The notes under the pieces are model-generated. The model did not search any database and had not been told where the DNA came from. It was given only the letters and a program-made list of their open reading frames with translations. Source: Aphelocoma coerulescens (lineage: Eukaryota > Chordata > Aves > Passeriformes > Corvidae). Taken from it: a stretch of 64,000 nt of DNA. The position numbers and the translations under genes are program-made. Below, one piece after another: positions 10,660-19,966 of this stretch (position 1 is its first letter; each line of letters opens with the position of its first letter). The stretch lies in the NCBI RefSeq assembly GCF_041296385.1, contig NW_027183949.1:1834501-1898500 (forward strand). The letters are read 5' to 3'.

Positions 10660-10970
10660 TCATGGAACCAAGGGTCAGTTATGACACTGTGCAAGCAAGG
10701 AGATCATGGTTGACAGTACAGAACTTCATGGAACCACAGGCCCATTGTTACACAGCAGGGCCGCAGAAGCAAGGAGATCATTGTGACACTACACAACCTC
10801 ATGGAATCAAGGCGTCCATGTTACGCTACTGAACCTCAGGGAGCCAAGGGTCCATTGTGACACTGCGGACCCAAGGAGACTGTTGCTGACAGAACGAAAG
10901 TTCATGGAACCAAAAGTCCATTGTGACATCGTGGGGCCTCATGGAAGCGTGGAGACCATTATGACACTTT
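10660..10970. repeat. 37-bp satellite, first block (copy 1)
   Basis: Diverged tandem units of about 37 bp built around GGAACCAAGGGGCCATTGTG, followed by ACACTGCAGGGCCTCAT. The first block is the more diverged one. Confidence 0.85.
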
Positions 10971-11799
10971 GTTACTATCCGATTTACACCCAGAAGGGCA
11001 AAGAAAACAAAATCTCTGAGTATAAAAAGGAAAGAACTTTGAAGGTTCAAAATATTCCCAGAGACGAGATTAAAACCAAACGAGATTAAATGTTGGTGCC
11101 AAAAAAATGGGTATCTGTTTATCTAATGGTAAGAGAGGCAAAGAGAAAGAAGGAGAAAAGTAGAGAAGAGTTAGAAAAAGCCAAGGTTACTCTAAAAGCA
11201 TAGGATAAGTCACCACCACACTGTGCTACCTTTGTTGCTGCTGAGACAGGGTGGGGGAAGTGGAGAAGTTTTTGCCTTTTTTTTTCCTGCTGTTTGAAGC
11301 GTCTTATCTGCCTCTTCCCGTCTCTGGAGCAGTTTGGCTGGAAAGCGGCGGCCCGTCCTCCGAGATGCAGGCTCCATGCTTGCAGCTGAACCTCGGTCCG
11401 CCTGGGACGAAGGAGCAGGGGTAGGGGTTGCACAGCTCACTCGGGATTTCAGTCCAGGGGTGAAGGATTGGGGGGTTCTCCCCAGGCGGGCGGCGTCGGC
11501 TCCCGGAGGCCTCAGGGTGTCTCGTGGCTGGCGATGGTGGTGGTGTGGGGAAAGGCAAAGGGCAGGGATTCTACCTTTCGCTTTCGCCTCCACATTTTGC
11601 GCCAGTTTTGCCTTCCTTTTTATGGGCCTCGAGGCGGGCTATGCACGGCCCGTACGGCACGTAGTTTCCAGGCGTTCAAAAGTGATTATGATAAGCAGCC
11701 ATAATGACGAAGCACTTTTGAAGCCTTTCTGGTGCTGAGCAGTGATAATGACAAAGCATTTTTTGGAGCCTTTCTCCTATGATTAGGCTCTTGCACACT
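10971..11799. other. Spacer splitting the 37-bp satellite; no gene recognised
   Basis: About 830 bp of non-repetitive sequence between two satellite blocks, with an A-rich part near 11040-11165 and a GC-rich part near 11300-11600. No coding signal was recognised. It may be an insertion into one original satellite array. Confidence 0.5.
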
Positions 11800-12665
11800 T
11801 CAGAACCAAGGGGCCATTGTGACACTGCAGGGCCTTGTATAACCAAGGGGTCATTGTAGCACGGCAGGGCCTCGTGGAATCAAGGGGGTCGCAGTGACAC
11901 TGTGGGGCTCCATGAGGCCACGGGGCCATTCTGACTGTGTGGAAGCAAGGATACCATTGTTACGCTACGGGGCATCACGGAACCAAGGAGGCCATTGTGA
12001 AGCAGCGGGGGAACCCGCTGAGACTATTATGACACTTCAAGGCCTTGTGACACCGAAGGGCCATTGTGGACCTGCAGGGCCTCGTGGAACCAATGAGACC
12101 ATTGTGACATCACAGGGCCTCATGGGAGCCAGGGGCCATTGTGACACAGCCAGGCCTCATAGAACCAAGGGGCCCTTGGGACACTGCGTGGCACCATGGG
12201 GCCAAGGAGACCACTGTGACACTACAGGGCATCACGGAACTAAGAACTACGTAACAGTAAGAGGCCCAATGGAATCAAGGGGCCATTGTGACACCACAGG
12301 GCCTCATAGAACCAAGGAAACCATTGTGACACTGCAAGGTCTCATGGAAGCAAAGGGCCAGTGTGACACAGCCAGGCCTTGTGGAACCAAGGGGCCACTG
12401 TGATCCTGGGGAGCCCAATAGAACCAAGGAGCCATTGTGACACTGCAGGACCTTATGGAATCATGGAGACCACTGTGACACTCTGTGACCTCATGGAACC
12501 AGTGGGCCATAGTGTTATTTTGCAGCCCCATGGAAGCAAGGAAACCGTTTGGACACAGCAAGGCCTCATGGAAGCAAGGGGCCTTTGTGCCGCTGTAGAG
12601 CCAAGGAGACCACTGTGATATTGCTGGGCCTCAGGGGAACAAAATTGTGATGCTGCAGGGCCCCA
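11800..12665. repeat. 37-bp satellite, main block (copy 1)
   Basis: About 23 tandem units with a clear 37-bp period (for example the GAATCAAGG near 12281 and the next GAACCAAGG 37 bp on). Units show scattered substitutions and a few shortened members. The period is not a multiple of three, so the open frames through it are fortuitous. Confidence 0.92.
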
Positions 12666-12719
12666 AGGATCCAAAGAACATGGAACAGGACTGGTTGGCT
12701 TGGCCCCCTGGGGCCACCT

Positions 12720-13610
12720 GCCTGGTCCGGCTGACCTTGGCATGTTGAGGGTTGCTTCTCATCTGCCCCTGAAATGCTGGAGTTCCTTGCTTTCCTTTCT
12801 GTGGGAAAGAACTGTCCTTCTCCTCCAGGGACCCATGGCTGAAATTAGGATTCTACCTCCAAATTTGATTCTATCCGAGGATTGTTCCCATGTGAAACCT
12901 GCCAGGACAGACAGCTCAGGCTGGCCTTGGCCTCTTAGGGGCCACCTCTCATCTGCCTTCAAAACACGGGGGGGGCTGTGCTTTTCTTCCCATGGAAAAA
13001 AACATCTTTCAAGTCCAGCCATCCATGGCCAAAACTGGGAATCCACCTCTGAAATTCCATATATCCAAGGAATAGCTCCCAGACAAAAGCTGCCAGCTCC
13101 CCTTGCATTCCTGAGGGCCAGCTCTCATCTGCCTTTGAAACACTGGGGCTCCTCACTTTTCTGCCAATGGAAAAGAACTGTCCTTCTTGGCCAGACGTCC
13201 ATGGACAAAACTGGGATTTGGCCTCCCAAATTCCCTCTATCCAAGGATCGCTCCAAGACAAAAGCTGCCAAGACAAACAGGTCTGGCTGGCCTTGGCCTC
13301 CTTGAGCCACCACTAATCAGCCTTTGAAACCCTGGGGCTCTGCCCTTTCCTTCCTGGGGAGAAGAGCTGTCATTCCGGTCCAGGCACCCACAGCTGAAAT
13401 GGAACTCCACCTCCAAAACTCCCCATATGTCCAAGGGTTGCTTTCAGACAGAAGCTGCAAGGACAGACAGGTCTGGCTTGCCTTGGCCTCTGGTGGCTGC
13501 CTCTCATCTGCCTTCAAAACACTGGGGTTCTGTGGTTTCCTTCCTGTAGAAAAGAACCGACCTTCTTGTCCAGGTGCCCGTGGCCTCAAGCACATGATCA
13601 CTACATAGGG
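12720..13610. repeat. Roughly 190-bp satellite, 4-5 units (copy 1)
   Basis: The marker ATCTGCC (or a variant) recurs near 12761, 12951, 13127, 13316 and 13506: spacings of 190, 176, 189 and 190 bp. Each unit carries a similar AACACTGGGG...TTTCCTTCC...GAAAAGAACTG...CCAAGG pattern. The 176-bp spacing reflects a small deletion relative to copy 2. Confidence 0.9.
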
Positions 13611-16086
13611 ACAAAGGGGCTCTGTGCTCAGTGGAGTGGAGCCTGAGGACAGTGGAGGAGAGTCCTGGGAGGGCTTGAAGGGTGGTTTCAGAGATGGTGG
13701 ATCCTTTTGACATAGTAGAGAACAGCCGGCAAAAGAAAGAATTAATGCAAAGGGCAGCTGGGGAGGTCCAGACTGGACACAAGGAGAAAGGAATTTCTCT
13801 CCCAGGGCAGTGCTGTGGTGCCACGTGTCCCCCAGAAGGAGTCTGGAGCAGCCCAAGGCTTTGCGTGCCAAGGCAGAGCCAGGCAGGCCGCAGAGCCATC
13901 AGCAAAGGAAGGGGCCGCTGAGGTGGGGCAGCCGGGGGGATGAGGACAGCCTGCAGGGACAGAGACACAGGGCACGGACACTGTAGGACAGCCTGGGCCG
14001 GAGAGGGCAGAGGGATGTGCAGAAGCTGCAAGGCCCTGACAGAGGCAACTTCTGCAGCACTTTGGCCAGGGCTGCTGTCCCTGCCCCTGGGGCCAGTTGG
14101 GAGACAAGTGACCCTTGCAGCCCTGGGGCCTCATTGCCTCTTTTTTGCTGCTCAGCAGCATGGCAGGGGCCACCCCATGGTCCTGCCCTTGGCATTGCAC
14201 ATGCCCACATCCCAGTGCCCCGGGAAGAGTCCCGAGCAATGAGGGAGGGACAGGATCTGCCTTTCCGGCGGCTGGGGCACTGCCTGCAGCCAGCCCGGGC
14301 ACGGCACAGAGGCACAGAGGGGTTCCATCAGTTAGGGCTGGGAAGATGCTGACAAGTGACCGGGGGAGAATCATTCCCAGCCCTTGACACAGGAAGCCTC
14401 TGGCTGCAGGACAAAGCAGCTGCAGTTCCTGAAATGATCTCCTCAAGCTGGAACATACCACTGACTGTGGATTCAGGAAGTACATTCTCTGAGTATCCCT
14501 GGTGTAGAACATGAGGACATGCTCAGGGCTTAGGCTCAGTCCAGTAATATTTCCAAGACAAGCCTTTCTATAAAGATGAAATTTCCTGAGAGTGTTTTCC
14601 GTTTCCTACTCTTGCGGAATGGGAGGGGGGGGAAGTGATAAAGGAATTCTTCATTTTTAAGAGTCCCTAAGGCATGGGAAGTGTAACTTGAGTGCTCTGC
14701 AGGAGTTTCCTAAAGTGCTTTCAAGGCACTCCTCTGCCCACGGAGAGCACCGGCATCACCTTTGCTGGACCCGCCAGGCTTAGTCTGACCTGTCCTTTCT
14801 CCCACCTGCAAACAGAACCTGTCCCCAGCCAGTGCCCTGCAAACAGGCAGGTTTCTGTAGGGCCAAGGAGAGTGCACAGAGATATGGGGTCTGTGAGTGC
14901 TGGCAGGAAGAGATCAGGCACAGGGAAACATCTCCAGGAGGAAGATCTTCAGCAAGCAGAGAGAAGATCAGGCAATGAGAGAAAACAAAAGGCAGAAATG
15001 TTGTGGCACGGAGAGCTTAGAGACCTCCACAGGATGCCCTCGAGTGCAGCCCCTCCCTCTGAACAAGCCCCCTCCCCTCCTCTCTCTCTCAGCCAAGCCT
15101 CTGCCCTCAGGGCCGGGGCTCCAAGGCGTGAAGCCCCTCCTGTGCAGGCAGAGCTGCAGCAGAGCTGTGGGGCAGCTCTGCGGTCCCGGGCCCAGTTCCC
15201 TCTGCAGAGCACAGGGCCGGGAGCATCTGCCTGGCACTGGGGGGCTCTGGGAGGGGGCACAGCTGGCTCAGCTGGCTCAGGGTGACGCTGTCCCCAGTGC
15301 CCGGCTGTGGGCAATGCAGCCAGGGAAGGAGCTCCATCTCCCTACATCCAATGCCATCATTAGGACACTTGGCTTTCTTCTTGAGGATTCCCCCTAAGCT
15401 CTGAGCTTCCCTCCAGGACGCAAACAGGTCGTGTAGCATCTTTGTGTTACCTGAAAGCCCCACAGTGAGACACAGAAGTTTGATGATGGACAAAGTGCTG
15501 TTGGCTTGGTGCAATGAGCCATGTGTGTATTTGGCTACCAATGTGGGGCTGAGACCTCGAGAAGGGGGTGGACATTTGATGGGCTGTGGTGGATCGATCT
15601 GCTCTCAGCAGTGTTGGGATGGTTTCTAAGGGAAATATGGGAGGGTGATTATCCTCTGTCTGACAAGGGTGAAAGCCCAGAGGATCTTGGAACAGGACAG
15701 AGTGACAGAGCACCTCCCCTCACTCTCCACTCACCGCCTTGCCTCACAGAACTCGCTCTATTCTCCCCGAGGGCAGCAGCAATGCTGAGTGTTTCTGACA
15801 TCCAAAACCAGTCAGCCGGGGAGATGAAGAGGAGCTGTAAAAACCTCTAGAACACTTTAACAGCTTTTGCCATTCCTGTTCTTGGGCCCTGGGAGTGCCC
15901 TTGTGTTAGCTGGGGTTTCAAAGTGTAACACCAGGACAGGTGGCTGTCCCCCTCCCACTTCTGCACAGCAAGGCTGAATTATAAAACCCCCCGGAGCAAT
16001 TGCCCTGAAACTCATGTCGCACGCAGCCAGCACCAAGCAGGGCTGCGGCTGGAGCTGAAGGAAGATCTGCTAGAAAAACAGAAGGG
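13611..16086. other. No gene recognised upstream of the olfactory receptor
   Basis: About 2.5 kb with short open frames in all frames and no recognised domain. The only structured element I can point to is a retroviral primer-site look-alike at 15532-15549. Confidence 0.5.
15532..15549 (+). mobile_element. Possible decayed ERV primer-binding site
   Basis: TGGCTACCAATGTGGGGC differs at only two positions from the primer site of the young ERVL in this window (TGGCGCCCAATGTGGGGC), and is followed by CTGAGACCTCGAG, which resembles an ERV leader. No flanking LTR was confirmed. Also present in copy 2 at 45201-45218. Confidence 0.35.
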
Positions 16087-16397
16087 TGTTGTCGGTGATG
16101 GAACACGGACTTCGCCGGCCGCATGCAAAGCCAAATTTCCTCGCACGAGTCACATCTTTATATACTGTTCCAAACCCACAGTTCAGCAGCTACAAACTTC
16201 AGCTTCTAAGGTTATATGTTTTACATCTCCAAGGGCTACAGATTACCATCTCCTCGCCCAATCTCCCGTTAACTATCCTACTCTTTGTCTCGCCTCTTGC
16301 TCTTTGTCTCGCCTCCTGCCAGACGCGGCCCCGGCCCGCCCCGTCTCTCGTCTCTCGCAAGGCCCCAGGCCAGCCAAAGCCGTTCTCCGTGGCGACA
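16087..16397 (-). mobile_element. Candidate solo LTR, copy 1
   Basis: A 311-bp segment starts TGTTGTCGGTG and ends GTGGCGACA, giving short inverted ends of TG..CA type on either strand. Read on the minus strand it contains a TATATAAAG box near 16155-16166 and a direct repeat of GCGAGACAAAGAG (16270-16315) that could be an enhancer repeat. No internal retroviral sequence adjoins it. I could not find a clean target-site duplication, which limits confidence. Confidence 0.45.
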
Positions 16398-16830
16398 CTC
16401 TGAATCCCCATAAGGTGTCAGTGTGTGACAGGAGAAGCATTTGTGGGACATGGCTTTGATTTGGCTGAGAGCCGTTTCCCTTAAGCTGTCACTGACTTTT
16501 CTCCATGAACAGGTCCCCATGTCCACACACAGCCAATGTCCAACAGCAGCTCCATCAGCCCCTTTCTCCTGCTGCCATTGGCAGACACGCGGCAGCTGCA
16601 GCTCCTGCACTTCAGTCTCTTCCTGGGCATCTCCCTGGCTGCCCTCCTGGGCAGCGGCCTCATCATCAGCGCCGGAGCCTGCGGCCAGCACCTGCACAGC
16701 CCCATGTTCTTCTTCCTGCTGACCCTTGCCCTCACCGACCTGGGCTCCATCTGCACCACTGTCCCCAAAGCCATGCACAATTCCATTTTGGGACACCACA
16801 ACCACCTCCTACGCAGGAGGTGCTGCACAG

Positions 16831-17079
16831 CCCCTTTCTCTTTCTCTTTCTCCTTCTCTCTTTCTCCTTCTCCTTCTCTTTCTCCTTCTCTTTCTCTCTT
16901 TCTCTCTTTCTCTCTTCCTCTCTTCCTCTCTTCCTCTTCCTCTTCCTCTTCCTCTTCCTCTTCCTCTTCCTCTTCCTCTTCCTCTTCCTCTTCCTCTTCC
17001 TCTTCCTCTTCTCTCTTTCTCTCTTTCTCTCTTTCTCTCTTTTTCTCTCTTTCTCTTTCTCTCTCTCTTCCTCTTTTTC
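16831..17079 (+). repeat. CTTTCT/CTTCCT pyrimidine microsatellite inside receptor TM3 (copy 1)
   Basis: A 249-bp pure pyrimidine tract (CTCTTT and CTTCCT units) within the receptor. In the downstream receptor frame it encodes only Leu, Phe, Ser and Pro. Normal family members have only about 7 residues between the AAQ and FISAEF landmarks; here there are over 80. Confidence 0.95.
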
Positions 17080-17268
17080 ATTTCAGCGGAGTTTTCCCTC
17101 CTCGCCGCCGTCGAGTGCTACGACCGCTACGTGTCCCTCTGCAAACCCCTGCACTACGGGACCCTCCTGGGCAGCAGAGCTTGTGCTCACATGGCAGCAG
17201 CTGCCTGGGCCAGTGGCTTTCTCAATGCTCTGCTGCACACGGCCACTACCTTTTCCTTGCCCCTGTGC

Positions 17269-17273
17269 CAGGG
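17269..17273. repeat. Target-site duplication CAGGG (left)
   Basis: CAGGG immediately before the 5' LTR is repeated immediately after the 3' LTR at 23921-23925. The uninterrupted copy 2 has a single CAGGG here. Confidence 0.95.
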
Positions 17274-17910
17274 TGTCTTGGGGTGACCTTATGATGTGTA
17301 TCCCATATCTCTGCCTATGCCCAGAAATTAATTTCTGTGTCTTTCTATGCCTCTAAACTGAGCAAAACTTTTTCAGGGCAGTTTGCAGTTTGTTCAAGGT
17401 CACACAGAGATAGCAGGTTGGTTTTTTTTTCCCAGCTGCGGCAGGGGAGCGAGGAAGCACCCAGCTTGCTTTCTTTTTTTTCCAGTCAGCTTTTGGCCAG
17501 TTTTTTTTTTTCAGCTTCTTGTTCTCTGGAGAGAGAGACTGAGAGTTTGGACTTTGTTTTTCCTTCTCTGGAATTCCGGATTTTCTCCCTTTTCTACTGG
17601 ACTGCTTTTCAACCTCAGAGCACATCGGGAGGACTTTCCACCGGGCACAGAGGGCCTGGCCCTGGCCCAAGCCCCAGCGCCGAGGAGACCAAAGGGAGGA
17701 CTCTTAACACTTTCCCAGGTTTTTCCTCCACAGTGAAACATTTTATTATTTAGCCTTATTTTCCTTTTCCCGTGTGTTTGGTAAATAAATAGTTTTATCT
17801 CCTTCACTTTCCTTCGAGGAAAATTTATTTTTTCCCGAACCTGGGGGGGGGAAGGGGTAGTTGTGCCTTCTCTCAGAGGATATATTTCTAAATTTGGCCA
17901 AACTGGAACA
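17274..17910 (+). repeat. ERVL 5' LTR (637 bp)
   Basis: Begins TGTCTTGGGG and ends AACTGGAACA. It has a poly(A) signal AATAAA at 17784-17789. Only one difference from the 3' LTR was found by eye (T at 17310, G at 23320), showing very recent integration. Confidence 0.97.
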
Positions 17911-17917
17911 AATTTAG

Positions 17918-17935
17918 TGGCGCCCAATGTGGGGC
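17918..17935 (+). other. ERVL primer-binding site, tRNA-Lys(1,2)-like
   Basis: TGGCGCCCAATGTGGGGC lies 7 bases after the 5' LTR. It differs at one position from the tRNA-Lys(1,2) primer site used by several betaretroviruses and lentiviruses. It would prime minus-strand DNA synthesis. Confidence 0.85.
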
Positions 17936-18015
17936 TCGAAGGAAAGTGAAAAAAACTGTGCTAATTACATTTTGGTTTGAATTTACTTATTCTGTGTTGG
18001 GGTAAACTAATCACC

Positions 18016-19947
18016 ATGGTGGTTGAGTTCATAATGTCTCTCTGGCTTGATGTACTCATGTCTTTTTGGTCTTTAGGCTTCATTGAGGTACTGGTTTTTT
18101 TTTGGTCCCTAGGGTTGTTTGCCTATCCACAACTTGCTCCAATCTTGTCCCTGATATGTAAATTTTACAGAGCAGGGAGACGAATCAGGATTTCTATCTT
18201 CCTGTGCTCGGTGATAATGATTTATAAGAAGTTGACAGAGGTACAGGCAGCTGTTCAAAGTGTGTATGATAAGTGGTTTCTCCGTCCTAACCCCAGTCCT
18301 AGCTTCAGTAGCCTGTTTTGGGAATTTATTAGTAATTGTACCCAGATTGTTAGAGGAGGGGGAGACGGGGTTTCCCTTCCCTTTAAATTTGATAGGTTTT
18401 CTTTTGAGAATGTTCAGCTTCCCCTGGATATTAAAGAGACCACCCTCCTGGTATTTAATCTGGCAATCTTCCTCTATGTGGTTTGCAGCTTGTCTAGAAT
18501 AAGAGCTCAGATTTCCAGGGTGACTGATGAGACACCTGACCCAGAGGTGGAACATCCTGAGTGGTGTGGGGAATGGGAGGATATGGGCCAAATCTTGAAG
18601 AAATTCTCTGACCCAATGGTTTGCAAGTTTCCCCCTGAACAAGTTCAGAAACCAGCTGAGGTGGCAAAATATCTGAAAGAGAAATACAATGACAATTCCA
18701 ATGAGAACAAGCTCCTTGCAATATGTTGGGCTTTGGCATATGCCTATCGCACACTGCAGCATGTAATGGTAGAGAGACAGGAAGATAAATCAGCAAAGCC
18801 TGCAGATACCCCAGTCACTCAGGCTGCAGATAAACCAGACTGCAAGCCCAAACCAGATGGAGAGTCTAAGCCACTGACAGTGGCTCCTGTCACGAGGAAG
18901 AAGCACACCACCAAAACTGATCGCCCAGTGAAAGATGATGATGATGCAGGGGAAGGGACCTCAAAAGATGCAGGGGAAGGAACCTCAAAACCACCAACTG
19001 ACTCAGGCACAGAAACCATTACTGAGTCCATGTCCATAAAGGACCTTCACAGCCTAAGAAAGGATTACACCCGACGGTCCGATGAATCCATAATAAGTTG
19101 GATGGTCCGTATTTGGGATGCGGCAGGTGATGATGTGATGCTGGACGGTGCTGAAGCGAGGCATTTGGGATCCCTGTCACATGATCCAGTGATCGACCAA
19201 GCGATGAAAAGGGGGGCTGATTCTACCAGTGTCTGGAGACGAGTTTTAACAGGCGTGGCTGAAAGATATATGTGTGGAGATGATCTCTACATGCAGCAAA
19301 CCCCATGGAAGACCATAGAGCAAGGGATCCAACGCCTGAGAGAACTAGGGGTGGTAGAGGTTGTCTTTGCAAATGACCCAGGATTGAGGAGTCCAGACCG
19401 GGCCAGAGTTATTCCATACATGTGGCGAAAACTCATACACCTTGGGCCACCAGAATACGCTTCTGCTTTAGCAATAATGAAACCGGACTATGGTGCGAAT
19501 GAGACTGTGAAGGATATGGCAGTGAAGCTCCGAGCATATGCAGACTCTGTGCATGGCCCAACACATGCAAGAATTGCAGCTGTGGAAACACATATGCAGA
19601 AAATGGAAGAGAAGATGGAGAAGAGTCTCCAGGAGATTAAAGAGTGCCTTCTCCGCGGACGTTCCCCAGAGAGAAGGCACACCCCACGAAGTGAGCTGTG
19701 GGATTTCCTGTGTGACAGTGGGGAAAACATGAAGAACTGGGGTAGACAACCTACTTCTGCTTTGGCTGCACGAGTGCGTGAATTGAAGGAGCGCAAGTCT
19801 CAGAAAGGAGGATCTACCAAAAAGGAAGTAGCTCCAGTTGCCTGTGGCCAAACTGCCGGAAATGATGGAAAAGACGATGGCATGTCCAATTCCCATGAAG
19901 GAACCTCTAAGATACAGGCCCAGGGAAAAAAGGATAACCAGGCATAG
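18016..19947 (+). CDS. gag: ERVL gag polyprotein
   Basis: Start chosen at the ATG of ACCATGG at 18016, a strong Kozak context; the frame is open a little further up but without ATG. The product is 643 residues and ends at the amber TAG 19945-19947. The first 40 residues are strongly hydrophobic, with two more hydrophobic runs at about residues 55-70 and 141-160 (LLVFNLAIFLYVVCSL); these look membrane-associating, which is unusual for Gag. A charged, low-complexity linker follows (repeated AGEGTSK). The region from about 19030 (MSIKDLHSLRKDY) to 19700 looks like the folded capsid part, with a short coiled-coil-like stretch (VETHMQKMEEKMEKSLQEI). No CCHC zinc knuckle is visible. The frame is uninterrupted. 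Gag would assemble intracellular particles. Confidence 0.85.
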   Translation: MVVEFIMSLWLDVLMSFWSLGFIEVLVFFWSLGLFAYPQLAPILSLICKFYRAGRRIRISIFLCSVIMIYKKLTEVQAAVQSVYDKWFLRPNPSPSFSSLFWEFISNCTQIVRGGGDGVSLPFKFDRFSFENVQLPLDIKETTLLVFNLAIFLYVVCSLSRIRAQISRVTDETPDPEVEHPEWCGEWEDMGQILKKFSDPMVCKFPPEQVQKPAEVAKYLKEKYNDNSNENKLLAICWALAYAYRTLQHVMVERQEDKSAKPADTPVTQAADKPDCKPKPDGESKPLTVAPVTRKKHTTKTDRPVKDDDDAGEGTSKDAGEGTSKPPTDSGTETITESMSIKDLHSLRKDYTRRSDESIISWMVRIWDAAGDDVMLDGAEARHLGSLSHDPVIDQAMKRGADSTSVWRRVLTGVAERYMCGDDLYMQQTPWKTIEQGIQRLRELGVVEVVFANDPGLRSPDRARVIPYMWRKLIHLGPPEYASALAIMKPDYGANETVKDMAVKLRAYADSVHGPTHARIAAVETHMQKMEEKMEKSLQEIKECLLRGRSPERRHTPRSELWDFLCDSGENMKNWGRQPTSALAARVRELKERKSQKGGSTKKEVAPVACGQTAGNDGKDDGMSNSHEGTSKIQAQGKKDNQA

Positions 19948-19966
19948 AGGGGCCCTGCCTCTAGCC
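19941..19966 (+). promoter_or_regulatory. Potential stop-codon readthrough hairpin between gag and pol
   Basis: GGC-A-TAGAGG, loop GGCCCTG, then CCTCTA-GCC can pair into a nine-base-pair stem with one bulged A. The gag stop codon TAG is the start of the inner stem. Pol continues in the same frame with no other stop, so amber readthrough could make Gag-Pol. The fold was derived by eye. Confidence 0.5.

Noticed and set aside
11894..12403. 169-codon frame through the 37-bp satellite
   Set aside because: A 37-bp period rotates through all frames; the frame is a repeat artefact.
16831..17079. Pyrimidine tract plus TTTCAG as a true splice acceptor
   Set aside because: The TTTCATTTCAG belongs to the normal receptor codons FISAE; OR coding regions are single-exon, so no splicing is needed here.
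17337..17753. 138-codon frame inside both ERVL LTRs
   Set aside because: Identical in both LTRs because the LTRs are identical; no start context or domain, and it overlaps poly(A) and promoter functions.
17977..18015. Extending gag upstream to 17977
   Set aside because: That codon is TTG; the first ATG with a strong Kozak context is at 18016.
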